Positions 1 through 9,164 of a stretch of 32,582 nt of DNA are shown here, piece by piece. The notes under the pieces were generated by a model, which made no database searches, was not told the origin of the DNA, and saw nothing but the letters and a program-made list of their open reading frames with translations. A program made the translations under genes and the position numbers. Each line of letters begins with the position of its first letter. Position 1 is the stretch's first letter. Where the stretch lies: positions 1 through 32,582 of the forward strand of contig JAQBOS010000645.1 of the NCBI GenBank assembly GCA_028287925.1, in the 5' to 3' direction. The stretch is from Mucilaginibacter sp. GTDB taxonomy: Bacteria > Bacteroidota > Bacteroidia > Sphingobacteriales > Sphingobacteriaceae.

Positions 1-1
1 G

Positions 2-598
2 GTTGAGGCTAACAGTATGGCAGAAGCGATAGAAAATATTGCAAAGCTCCCTATAGAGGGCGAGCCAGGTAAAACATTTCATTACAGTAATGTTGGCCTG
101 CAAATAGCCGGGGCAGTTTTAGAAAAGATCAGCGGCAAAAGCTTTGAAACCTTATTTGCCGAAAGAATTGCCGGTCCGCTAAATATGAAGAACACCGATT
201 TTGGGAAAGGCAAAGTTGCTTTACCCGCTGGCGGGGCCATAAGCACACCTGAAGATTATCTTAATTTTTTGGTGATGATAATGAACAAGGGCACGTTTAA
301 TAACAAAAGAATCCTGAGCGAAAGCAGCATAGCCCAAATGCAGGTTAACCGCATTACGCCTGATGTAAAAATTGCTTACGCGCCGGCAGAGGCGAAAGGT
401 TTGGGCTACGGATTCGGCGAATGGACAATGGGCGATAATACGGTTAGCAGTCCCGGGTTATTCGGCAGTTTTCCGTGGGTAAATAATAATAAAAAATACG
501 CCGCCTTTTTGATGACCTTCTATATAAAAAACACAGGCCGTAACGAGCGTTATTTTGAATTGAAAAAATTGGTTGATGACGCGGTAACGGTACAGTAA
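2..598 (+). CDS. Serine hydrolase / beta-lactamase family (class C-like), C-terminal part, truncated at left window edge
   Basis: Frame stays open to the window edge upstream of the ATG at 17. Protein has the GEPGKTFHYSNVGLQIAGAVLEKISGKSFE block (YSN motif) and PLNMKNTDF typical of this family. The SxxK nucleophile would lie outside the window. Confidence 0.85.
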   Translation, partial: VEANSMAEAIENIAKLPIEGEPGKTFHYSNVGLQIAGAVLEKISGKSFETLFAERIAGPLNMKNTDFGKGKVALPAGGAISTPEDYLNFLVMIMNKGTFNNKRILSESSIAQMQVNRITPDVKIAYAPAEAKGLGYGFGEWTMGDNTVSSPGLFGSFPWVNNNKKYAAFLMTFYIKNTGRNERYFELKKLVDDAVTVQ

Positions 599-680
599 AT
601 AAAATTCGGTCATGTTTTTTGTTGATTGATTTTATTTACATTTATTGTAATATTCATTATCATAAAAGCCTTTAACCTGT

Positions 681-1592
681 ATGGAACAGCCTGTAAGCCA
701 AAATCGTAAAGCCATTACTTTATTTTTATTGATAACATTTGGCATAAGCTCCATTTATTATTTTTTGGTGATCCATACGGGGAAGCTTGGCAGCGGATAC
801 GGCCTTTATGTTACCGGGTTAATGTGGGCGCCTGCCATGTCGGCTTTTATAACCAGTAAAATATTAAAACGGAAAATTGCCAATCTTGGCTGGGGAGGAT
901 GGAATAACCCCCGCTACATGTTATGGGCCTACCTGGTGCCATTGATCTACAGCCTGGTGGCCTATTTAGTAATCTGGGTAACCGGCTGGGGTGGCTTTTA
1001 TAATACAGAAGCCATTACGCAAATAGCAAAATCGTTCGGGTGGGATCATTTGCCTGCAGGGCTGGTCATATTGCTTTATTTTATTTTTACGGGGATAATA
1101 GGCATGGCTGGAAGCGTGTCGACCGGCCTGGGCGAGGAAATTGGCTGGCGCGGATTTTTAGTGCCCGAATTGTATAAAAACGCCAGCTATACCAAAACTT
1201 CGTTAATAGTAGGTTTTATATGGGCCTTTTGGCATTTCCCAATCCTTATTTTTGCCGATTATAACAGCGGTACGCCTGCCTGGTACGGGCTTACCTGTTT
1301 TACGGTTATGGTGGTAAGCATCAGCTTTATTTTTACGTGGTTCAGGTTAAAATCAGGCAGCTTATGGACAGGGGCCATACTGCATGCAAGCCACAATCTG
1401 TTTATCCAGAACTTTTTTTCGCCGCTTACAAAAGATACAGGGCACACCAAATATTTTATTGATGAATTTGGCGCTGTGCTCCCGGTTATATGCCTTATTG
1501 CCGCAATCTATTTTTGGAGCAGGAGAGGGGAATTAACACAATCAGGCGCTAATAGTTACCTGGCGACAGGGGCAGAAGCTGCACAATATTAA
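681..1592 (+). CDS. CPBP (Abi/CAAX-like) family intramembrane glutamic metalloprotease
   Basis: Multi-TM protein with GLGEEIGWRGFLVPEL and later FWAFWHFP and HASHN motifs typical of CPBP proteases. Confidence 0.85.
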   Translation: MEQPVSQNRKAITLFLLITFGISSIYYFLVIHTGKLGSGYGLYVTGLMWAPAMSAFITSKILKRKIANLGWGGWNNPRYMLWAYLVPLIYSLVAYLVIWVTGWGGFYNTEAITQIAKSFGWDHLPAGLVILLYFIFTGIIGMAGSVSTGLGEEIGWRGFLVPELYKNASYTKTSLIVGFIWAFWHFPILIFADYNSGTPAWYGLTCFTVMVVSISFIFTWFRLKSGSLWTGAILHASHNLFIQNFFSPLTKDTGHTKYFIDEFGAVLPVICLIAAIYFWSRRGELTQSGANSYLATGAEAAQY

Positions 1593-1724
1593 ATATAGTT
1601 AGACACTTAATTAAAAAATTAACAGCCATTTAGCATTTATAGATTATGATGATATAAAATTGATATCATTATTGATAATAACTATAATAATATTAGATCC
1701 CTGTAATCAGGATGAAAAAATAGC

Positions 1725-4646
1725 TTAATTCGTTATATCTATCAAAAAATCATACAGATGTATATCTGTTGAAAGGTTTAGCTTTTTGCGTACCCGGTAC
1801 CTGCTGATCTCAACACCTTTAAGGGAGATGTTAAGCAATTGCGCTATTTCTTTTGATGTAAGGTTAAGCCTTAAATAGGCGCAAAGCTTTAAATCGGTTG
1901 AGCTAAGGCCCGGGAACTTGGTTTTCATAGTGCTCAGGAAGTTGTTATGTACCTGGTCAAAGTAGATAGCAAAATGGTTCCAGTCGTCGTCGTTTTTATC
2001 GGTATCGCTCAATAGCTTAAATACGCTTCTGAATTGGTAAACCGGATCAGGAATGTTTAGCTTCTTTGTTAAAGTCATTAGCTCATCCTTAATGTTCAGC
2101 AGCAAACGGCCCCGGTCAACCAGGTGCATGGTTAGCGTGGCCAGCTCTTTGTTTTTATAATTTATCTCTGTTTCAAGATTATCATTCTTTAGGGCGATGA
2201 TCTCTTTTTCGTTCCTGTCGAGCTCAAGGCTGTGTAAGTACTGAAGTCTTTTTTGTTCATCCTCGTGTCTTTTTTGATGCGCTTTGAATTTTTTGTGCTG
2301 TGCTCTTGCCGCTGCGAAAATGGCGCAGGTTATTATCAAAACATAAAAGAAATATGCCCAGGGAGTTTGATAGGATGCAGGCTCAACAGTAAAAGTGTAG
2401 TTTACCGGGGCAGACGCATTACCCAGGTTGTTACGCGCTTTTACCGAGAATGTATAAGTGCCGTATGGCAAATTCGTATAATCTTTCTCGGTTTTTACCG
2501 ACCAATTTGACCACTCTTTATCAAACCCAATCAACTTATAAGTAAACTCCTCATTGCTTTTTTGAGCAAATAAAGTTGAGGAATATTCAAAATGGAATGA
2601 GTTCCAGTGATTGGTTACTGTGGGGATATGTTTAGTGTGTTGAACATCGGTTATCCGATTGTTTTTCATAAAATAACCACCAAAAATAAGACTGTCCTTT
2701 TCGGCAATTGTTTTAACCGTGGTTAACAATACGTTTAGCTTGCTTTCAGTAGAAACATACTGCCGGTAGTTTAAATGGAAGACCCCATTGGTTGAGCCTA
2801 CAAATATATTTTCCGCATCATAAGGATATATAAACCCTGAGCCTTTCACCATTTGACCGGCCAGCTCAGGGAAATAGATAACATTATAAGGTTTATTTGC
2901 TGAAGGCTTTGTAAAATCAATAACACCAACCCGCTGATTGCTGATAAACCAGATATTGCCGCTCTTGTCTTCTGTCAGGTACTCAATAACGGCATCGCCA
3001 AAAATAGGATTGAAATAAGCAGAGCGGATAAATTTGTTATTAACAGTGCTGTATTCAAAAATGCCTTTTTCAGTACCGGCAATAATTTTATTTTTTATAA
3101 AATATACATGGTTGTTCAGGATGGAAGGGAGCCCGCTTTTTTCGGTATATTGCGTATAGATAGCAATCTTTTTTCTATCGGGCGAAAGCTGGATCTTGTA
3201 GATGCCCCTGTATGGATGTGAAGCCCATATAGTGTTGTTATTATCCCTGGCAATGGTTGACAGGGACTCATAGATCCCTGAAATTTTCCCAGCATTGGTG
3301 AAACTTCCGTTAACAGATTGCAAAAGCTGCAAGCCTGTATAGGTGCTGGTAATAATATCATGCGAGTTGGGGATAGGTTTAAACATCCATGCCCCCTGCC
3401 CGGTATATATTGGTTCTGTATGGTTGTTACGCAATAACATAACGCCATCCTGGTGCCCTATTATAAGGTTGCGCTCTATTTCGCTAAAGCTCCACACCTG
3501 GCCCCTGGTGTTGTCAACCTCGGTAAAAGTTCCTTTGCATTTGCTGATGTCATTTTGCTGCTCATCCAGCGGAATGCTATATAAACCATTTGACGTGCCG
3601 ATAAACAGTTTTTTATCAAATACAATTGCGGCATTGCTTTTTAGCTGGTTTTCTTTCTCAGGGTAAATATGCTTAACCGATGAGTTATAGTTTATAAAAT
3701 CGAGCCCGTCTTCGAGGCCAAGCCATAGGTTTTTATCATGATCAATCAGCACCGCATGGATGTTATTATTTTGCAGTCCCTCGTTGTTTGAAATGCGCTC
3801 AACCAGGTTTCCCTTTCCATCAATTATAAAAAGGCCTTTTGCCGCGCTGGCTATAGCGTACCTGTCATCTCCTACCTTTTTTGTACAGGTAACCAGGTCG
3901 TTATTTAAAATATTATCAATTGCCGTGTTTTTTTTGATAAGGGATGATCCTGTTAATAAAAACAATCCCTTTTTTAATGTGGTAACAAGCAGTGTATCTT
4001 CCTTGTATTCAATTATTCCGGTTACCTGCAGGCCGGCTGTTGGCAATGTGCCGCAGCAGTGTTGCCATTGGTTCCCCTTGAAGATCATGAAGCCCGAATC
4101 TTTATCGTCTGCATACAATTGCGGGCCCGCCTTTGACAGCATCCGCCAGCCCCCTGGCGCATCGAATGTTTTTATCTCATTATCTTTTAGTTCAAAAATG
4201 CACTCTATAGTACGGAAGAACACCTCGTTATTAAAAAGGACAACATTCCAGATATCCGCAAATTGCCGGGCTTTTTGGGGCAGCAGATTTTTTAATGAAT
4301 GAAATTGCAGGATGCCATCCTTATCAGGGAAAAAATAACCGATCTCATCCTGTCCGCCACAATAGATCTTTCCGGACGGATCAATCGCCAATGATTTAAT
4401 GGCAGCCTTGTTGGGCATCTGGTAAATTTTCCAGTAGCTTCCGTCGAAAGATAATAACCCGTCGTTATTGGCGAAGTAAAGAATGCCGTTTTTGTCCTGG
4501 TTAATATCCCAAATTTCTGTAGCCGCATCGTAATCCGCATGGGTATAATTTTTAATCGCCGGGATCCCAATAGTTGGCTGTGCAATAGCCGGGCAGGTTA
4601 AAGCAAGGAATACAATAATTAATAAAGCATTTTTCTTAATTAACAT
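1725..4646 (-). CDS. Two-component-regulator-propeller / Y_Y_Y domain sensor with one TM segment, coiled coil and C-terminal LuxR-type HTH (no kinase domain)
   Basis: Signal peptide; propeller repeats (DKNGILYFANNDGLLSFDG, DHDKNLWLGLEDGLDFI, DKSGNIWFISNQRVGVIDF); Y_Y_Y region (EFTYKLIGFDKEWSNWS...YTNLPYGTYTFSVKARN); TM (WAYFFYVLIITCAIFAAA); C-terminal HTH (LTSKEIAQLLNISLKGVEISRYRVRKKLNL). Confidence 0.9.
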   Translation of the reverse strand: MLIKKNALLIIVFLALTCPAIAQPTIGIPAIKNYTHADYDAATEIWDINQDKNGILYFANNDGLLSFDGSYWKIYQMPNKAAIKSLAIDPSGKIYCGGQDEIGYFFPDKDGILQFHSLKNLLPQKARQFADIWNVVLFNNEVFFRTIECIFELKDNEIKTFDAPGGWRMLSKAGPQLYADDKDSGFMIFKGNQWQHCCGTLPTAGLQVTGIIEYKEDTLLVTTLKKGLFLLTGSSLIKKNTAIDNILNNDLVTCTKKVGDDRYAIASAAKGLFIIDGKGNLVERISNNEGLQNNNIHAVLIDHDKNLWLGLEDGLDFINYNSSVKHIYPEKENQLKSNAAIVFDKKLFIGTSNGLYSIPLDEQQNDISKCKGTFTEVDNTRGQVWSFSEIERNLIIGHQDGVMLLRNNHTEPIYTGQGAWMFKPIPNSHDIITSTYTGLQLLQSVNGSFTNAGKISGIYESLSTIARDNNNTIWASHPYRGIYKIQLSPDRKKIAIYTQYTEKSGLPSILNNHVYFIKNKIIAGTEKGIFEYSTVNNKFIRSAYFNPIFGDAVIEYLTEDKSGNIWFISNQRVGVIDFTKPSANKPYNVIYFPELAGQMVKGSGFIYPYDAENIFVGSTNGVFHLNYRQYVSTESKLNVLLTTVKTIAEKDSLIFGGYFMKNNRITDVQHTKHIPTVTNHWNSFHFEYSSTLFAQKSNEEFTYKLIGFDKEWSNWSVKTEKDYTNLPYGTYTFSVKARNNLGNASAPVNYTFTVEPASYQTPWAYFFYVLIITCAIFAAARAQHKKFKAHQKRHEDEQKRLQYLHSLELDRNEKEIIALKNDNLETEINYKNKELATLTMHLVDRGRLLLNIKDELMTLTKKLNIPDPVYQFRSVFKLLSDTDKNDDDWNHFAIYFDQVHNNFLSTMKTKFPGLSSTDLKLCAYLRLNLTSKEIAQLLNISLKGVEISRYRVRKKLNLSTDIHLYDFLIDITN

Positions 4647-4766
4647 TCCGGTTAAATAATTAGTACCGTAAATTAATGAAGATTTTATATAAACAGGTAG
4701 GAATTTGATTTAGAAAAGCTTGTAGGGGTATTTTTGCTGCTTTTTAGCTATGTTTTAGTAAATCTT

Positions 4767-4783
4767 GTAGTGGTAATGTAGGG
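4767..4783 (+). promoter_or_regulatory. Candidate regulator binding site (GTAGTGGTAATGTAGGG)
   Basis: Matches the bipartite motif found twice in the ThuA/SusC intergenic region; lies upstream of the Y_Y_Y/LuxR regulator (start 4646, minus). Confidence 0.5.
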
Positions 4784-4795
4784 AAGGGGGGAGAG

Positions 4796-4848
4796 AGTCA
4801 GGAATCAAGATGTCAAGAGTCATGAATCAAGAGGGCAAGAGTCAGGAA
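4796..4848 (+). repeat. 22-bp direct repeat, 2.4 copies (AGTCANGAATCAAGAKGYCAAG)
   Basis: Units agtcaggaatcaagatgtcaag (4796-4817), agtcatgaatcaagagggcaag (4818-4839), agtcaggaa (4840-4848). Confidence 0.8.
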
Positions 4849-4970
4849 GTAAATTCACTAACGTGATGCCCGGATAAGTTTCATATCAATATGTGGTACC
4901 TCATGCTCACTTTGTCAGATTTTCTTGAGTTTATTTCCCGTTGTTACATCCTAATTGTTAATCTCTGATT

Positions 4971-5771
4971 TTATCTTGATTCTTGACCTCTTGAATCTTG
5001 ACTCTTTCCAACCGCCCAAAATATTGCGTTACGGACTAAAGTGGTATAATTGCCGTCATCAAAAAGCTCGGGGAAATGTCCCATGGCTATGTAAATGTTT
5101 TTTGCCTTTACATGTTCATTGGTCCATATAACGGGATGGTCGCCCATTTTAACATCTTTTGGCGGGTTGTAGGTAGTTTCATCAATACTTGCCAGCACAT
5201 GTACATTTTCGCGCGGGCTTTTATTATAGATATACCATTCGTCTTTTGTAGTGAAGGATGCCGGTATTCCGCTCATAACAGGATGGGCGGGATCTTCAAC
5301 AGTAAGTTTGGCTGCCGTGCCGCCGGGAATGTGCCGCTTAAACTCAATATCGCCCATGAAGCCTGAATACCATTGCCACATTGGGTAACCATCAAACACG
5401 CCTAATAAAGTAGGGTGATGAAAACCTACCCATCCGCCACGGCCATTTTTTATATAATCTTCAAAAGCATCCTGCGCATCTTTTTCCCATGGATAGGGAG
5501 GATAATCAAGCTGGATAAAAAGCTGGTATTGTTTCAGGAAATCTTTGTTTATTGATTTTGTATCACTGATATAATCTATGGTAAAATTGCTATCGGCAGC
5601 CAGTTTATTTAACCAGGCTTTTGCGGCTACATCAAATAAAGCGTGCCCGCCGCCAATTTCTGCAATAGCTACGGCTTTAAACCTGGGCTTTTGAGCTGTT
5701 TGCGCAATAGCGAAATGAATGCTGCAAATAAAAAATAGGTAAAGGATCAGGCTTATTAAATGTTTTTTCAT
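4971..5771 (-). CDS. ThuA domain-containing secreted protein
   Basis: Signal peptide. ThuA-like blocks KSINKDFLKQYQLFIQLDYPPYPW, NGRGGWVGFHHPTL, VEDPAHPVMSGIP, DEWYIYNKSPRENVHVLASID, GDHPVIWTNEHVKAKNIYIAMGHFPELF. Confidence 0.88.
   Translation of the reverse strand: MKKHLISLILYLFFICSIHFAIAQTAQKPRFKAVAIAEIGGGHALFDVAAKAWLNKLAADSNFTIDYISDTKSINKDFLKQYQLFIQLDYPPYPWEKDAQDAFEDYIKNGRGGWVGFHHPTLLGVFDGYPMWQWYSGFMGDIEFKRHIPGGTAAKLTVEDPAHPVMSGIPASFTTKDEWYIYNKSPRENVHVLASIDETTYNPPKDVKMGDHPVIWTNEHVKAKNIYIAMGHFPELFDDGNYTTLVRNAIFWAVGKSQDSRGQESR
4973..5007 (-). repeat. Inverted copy of the 22-bp intergenic repeat, overlapping the 3' end of the ThuA gene
   Basis: Reverse complement AAAGAGTCAAGATTCAAGAGGTCAAGAATCAAGAT matches the 4817-4848 repeat at 27 of 32 positions by hand alignment. 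Confidence 0.8.
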
Positions 5772-5863
5772 TGTCGGTTCAATATATCATATGATGCCTA
5801 AGCGTTGCCACTTGTGACAAGTATATATGAAACTTTTTGTTTATGGCCCTTTTACAACTTAAA

Positions 5864-5880
5864 GTAGTGGTATTGTAGTG
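5864..5880 (+). promoter_or_regulatory. Candidate regulator binding site (GTAGTGGTATTGTAGTG)
   Basis: GTAGTG half-site repeated with 11-bp start-to-start spacing; in the divergent ThuA/SusC intergenic region. Confidence 0.55.
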
Positions 5881-5975
5881 CAACTCTCAAATTTTGCTTA
5901 ATCTCAATTATTTGCCGTTCAGGAGTTGTACAAATTGAAACATAAAATGCAGTTTATCCGCTATAATTGATAAGC

Positions 5976-5992
5976 CACTACATTACCTCTAC
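5976..5992 (-). promoter_or_regulatory. Candidate regulator binding site (GTAGAGGTAATGTAGTG on minus strand)
   Basis: Plus-strand cactacattacctctac is the reverse complement of the same motif; inverted relative to 5864-5880. Confidence 0.55.
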
Positions 5993-6081
5993 CAGCCTCT
6001 AAAAGTCATACAATCGTAAATATTTCATTGTAAGTTCGGTGAAACTAACATCCTAATACTCACTTTAAAAAACTTATTTTT

Positions 6082-9000
6082 ATGAAAAAACTCTACATGT
6101 TAGTTACGTTTCTGCTGGGCTGCTTTATGTATGCTTCTGCGCAAAATGTAACTGTAAAGGGTACTGTGACAGATGATCACAACCTGCCCCTGCCGGGGGT
6201 AAACGTTAAGGTATCCGGAACCACTGGCGGTACCTCAACCAGTGTTGACGGAAATTATTCCATTAGTGCGCCAGCCGGCTCATCATTGGTGTTTAGCTTT
6301 ATCGGGTTTGTTACCCAAACCGTAAAGGCAAACAAGGTAGTGATCAACATTGTTCTGCAGACCGACCAGCACATACTGGAAACAGTAACGGTAACGGCGC
6401 TGGGCATTGAGCAAAAAACCAAATCACTAACGTATGCAACACAGAATGTTGGCGGCGCCGAACTTGAAAAGGCAAAAGACCCGAACTTTGTAAATTCACT
6501 TGCCGGTAAAGCTGCCGGTTTGGTAATTACTAAAGGTACCGGTGGCCCCGGCAGCGCATCAAGAATTGAATTGAGAGGCGCCAAATCAATAGGCGGCAAC
6601 AGCGCCCCTATTTATGTAATTGACGGGATCCCTATTGGCCAGGGCGCGGGCGGCACAATGGCCGGCCTTGGTGATGGCGCGGGTATAGACCCGTTATCAA
6701 ACCTTAACCCTGATGATATTGAAAGTATCCAGGTATTAAAAGGAGCCAGCGCGGCAGCGCTATATGGCAGTGCGGCGGCAAACGGCGCTTTGCTTATTGT
6801 AACCAAAAAAGGTAAAGCCGGCGCTACAAAGATAGATTTCAATTCATCTACCAGTTTTGACACGCCTACAGGTTTGCCATCGCCGCAAACAACGTACGGA
6901 CGCACCACTCCGGGCGCGGATGATATGTGGGGTGCAAAATCAAGTGGTGCAAGCAACGCTTTCATCAAAAACTTTTTTAATACCGGTAAAACTTATATCA
7001 ATGGCGTATCGCTTTCAGGCGGCAGCGAGAAGGCTTTGTTCTATGCATCATATGCCAATACCAAAGCAACGGGTATTGTACCCAACAACTCGCTGTTAAA
7101 GCACAACTTTACGTTAAGGGGATCCGGTAAGTTTTTAAACGACAAGCTAACGCTTGATGCTTCGGTTAACTACATCTATCAAAAACAGGAAAACCCGCCA
7201 AAAGCTGGTTTGACGTTTAGCCCGATGTTTGGTTTATACCAGTTCCCAACCGACGATAATTTTGGCAACTACGACAAAAATCATTTTGAAACATATGACG
7301 CTACCCGTAAGTTAAGTCAGCAGAACTGGCCTTATGAAAAAAATGAGTTCAGTTCAAACCAAAACCCTTACTGGATTGCATACCGGGATTTGAATGAACG
7401 CTCTTCAGGCCGCTACATTTCATCATTTAAAGCAAAGTATAACTTTGCCAGCTGGCTTAACCTGCAGGCGCGTACTACTTTAGATGGTTATAACTATCGC
7501 AACCAGGCTGAAAATTATGCAACTACCGATCCTGTTGCACAAAGCGCACAGCAAAGTATTAACGGATCATATTTTACAGGCCAGGGCTACGGAACACATT
7601 TATACTCGGATCTGTTGCTTTCTGTTGATACCAAAGTTGGCCGCGATTTCTCATTAGAAGCTACGTTAGGTGTAACAGACGACAGGAGCTATGATTACAG
7701 TACCAGCCTTTCAAGCACCAATCAGTATGGATTAAGCTTGGCTAATTATTTCTCGGCCAATAACTATGATCTAACGCACCCGCTGGCAGTTGGTGAGAAT
7801 GAATCTAAAGGCATCACACAATCTGCATTGGCTACGGCTACCATTGGATATAAAGAAACGCTGTTTTTAAATGTAACCGGGCGTAATGAATGGGCTTATA
7901 CTACACCTACTTCATTCTTTTACCCGTCAGTAGGCTTGTCATACGTGCTGACCAATACAATCGGTACATCTGATGTATTATCATACGCCAAGTTAAGGGC
8001 ATCATATGCCAACGTTGGTGCAGCACCGGGCCAGGGTGCTAATAATAGTAACCCGCCATACTCGCTTAATAACCTGCAGCCAATAGTAGGAACAAACCCA
8101 ATAAGTCAGTTGCCTTTCCGTGATGGCACCAATCCACCAGTTGAGATAAAACCTGAACGTACAAAAACGCTGGAGTTTGGCGCACAGGTTACTTTATTTA
8201 CTAAACTGAATGTTGACCTTGCTTATTATGACGCGCGTACCAGCGATCAGATTATTAGTATCGCAGCACCATCAGGAGCAGGCGCACAGACCTTTATATT
8301 GAATGGCGGCGAGATCAGGAACTATGGTTTTGAGGGTACCATTAGCTATAATGCAAGCTTCGGCGATTTAAAATGGATGCCGTCTTTAAACTTTTCGCAC
8401 AATATAAACCAGATCCGTGCGCTTAGCCCTTTATACACAGCAGACCATTACGTAATTTCGAGTCAGGATAATACACGCCTGGTTGCAACCTGGTTAGTAA
8501 GGCCAAAAGATGGTAAATACAGCGCCTTTGGCGACTATTATGGCAGAATTATAGATAAAAACCCTGATGGATCAATAAAAGTTGATAACAATGGGGTGCC
8601 GGTTTTAACGTCTGCAGACGATCCACGGTATGTGGGTAATCCAAATCCTAAATTCTTAGCCGGTTTTAATAACAGCTTCCGTTATAAGAACATCAACCTT
8701 TCGTTTTTGGTTGACAGCCGTTTTGGCGGACAGACATTTTCAATGACCAATACCTGGTTTGACTATAAAGGCATTTCGCAGCGTACAGCGGATGCACGTA
8801 ATGCAGGCGGAGTGGTAGTTAACGGTAAGAAAGTTGATGCGCAGGCTTACTACACAGCAATATCCGGCGGTGCCGATGGTGGAGCAGTGCCCGAGTATAC
8901 CTACAGCGCTACAAACGTGCGTTTAAGGGAACTTGCCCTGGGGTATACCTTCCCACTGGTTGGCAAAACCTTTAAAAACTTAAATATCTCGTTAACCGGC

Positions 9001-9141
9001 CATAACCTGTTTTTCTTTTACAAGAAAGCACCTTATGACCCGGAACAGGCAATTTCAACAGCAACTAATACCATGGGCATTGATGGCTTTGGCGTACCGG
9101 CCACCCGCACCTTCGGTTTTAGTGTCAGAACTTCGCTTTAA
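6082..9141 (+). CDS. SusC/RagA family TonB-linked outer membrane protein
   Basis: Signal peptide; CarboxypepD_reg-like region (VTDDHNLPLPGVNVKVSGTTGGTSTSVDGNYSI); plug (APIYVIDGIPIG...IESIQVLKGASAAALYGSAAANGALLIVTKKG); C-terminal beta-barrel end. Confidence 0.96.
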   Translation: MKKLYMLVTFLLGCFMYASAQNVTVKGTVTDDHNLPLPGVNVKVSGTTGGTSTSVDGNYSISAPAGSSLVFSFIGFVTQTVKANKVVINIVLQTDQHILETVTVTALGIEQKTKSLTYATQNVGGAELEKAKDPNFVNSLAGKAAGLVITKGTGGPGSASRIELRGAKSIGGNSAPIYVIDGIPIGQGAGGTMAGLGDGAGIDPLSNLNPDDIESIQVLKGASAAALYGSAAANGALLIVTKKGKAGATKIDFNSSTSFDTPTGLPSPQTTYGRTTPGADDMWGAKSSGASNAFIKNFFNTGKTYINGVSLSGGSEKALFYASYANTKATGIVPNNSLLKHNFTLRGSGKFLNDKLTLDASVNYIYQKQENPPKAGLTFSPMFGLYQFPTDDNFGNYDKNHFETYDATRKLSQQNWPYEKNEFSSNQNPYWIAYRDLNERSSGRYISSFKAKYNFASWLNLQARTTLDGYNYRNQAENYATTDPVAQSAQQSINGSYFTGQGYGTHLYSDLLLSVDTKVGRDFSLEATLGVTDDRSYDYSTSLSSTNQYGLSLANYFSANNYDLTHPLAVGENESKGITQSALATATIGYKETLFLNVTGRNEWAYTTPTSFFYPSVGLSYVLTNTIGTSDVLSYAKLRASYANVGAAPGQGANNSNPPYSLNNLQPIVGTNPISQLPFRDGTNPPVEIKPERTKTLEFGAQVTLFTKLNVDLAYYDARTSDQIISIAAPSGAGAQTFILNGGEIRNYGFEGTISYNASFGDLKWMPSLNFSHNINQIRALSPLYTADHYVISSQDNTRLVATWLVRPKDGKYSAFGDYYGRIIDKNPDGSIKVDNNGVPVLTSADDPRYVGNPNPKFLAGFNNSFRYKNINLSFLVDSRFGGQTFSMTNTWFDYKGISQRTADARNAGGVVVNGKKVDAQAYYTAISGGADGGAVPEYTYSATNVRLRELALGYTFPLVGKTFKNLNISLTGHNLFFFYKKAPYDPEQAISTATNTMGIDGFGVPATRTFGFSVRTSL

Positions 9142-9164
9142 TTATAATATTAACCAGTATAACG

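Noticed and set aside
1649-1669. ATGATAT-N7-ATATCAT inverted repeat between convergent genes
   Set aside because: Only 7-bp A/T-rich arms in very AT-rich DNA; likely chance, and no clear T-tract terminator.
3760-4302. 180-aa plus-strand ORF antisense to the Y_Y_Y/LuxR regulator
   Set aside because: Fully inside a well-supported gene on the other strand; low-complexity S/F-rich protein with no domain or start context. Codon-bias artefact.
6255-6968. Two minus-strand ORFs (114 and 118 aa) antisense to SusC
   Set aside because: A/P/S-rich translations typical of antisense frames of SusC; no independent evidence.
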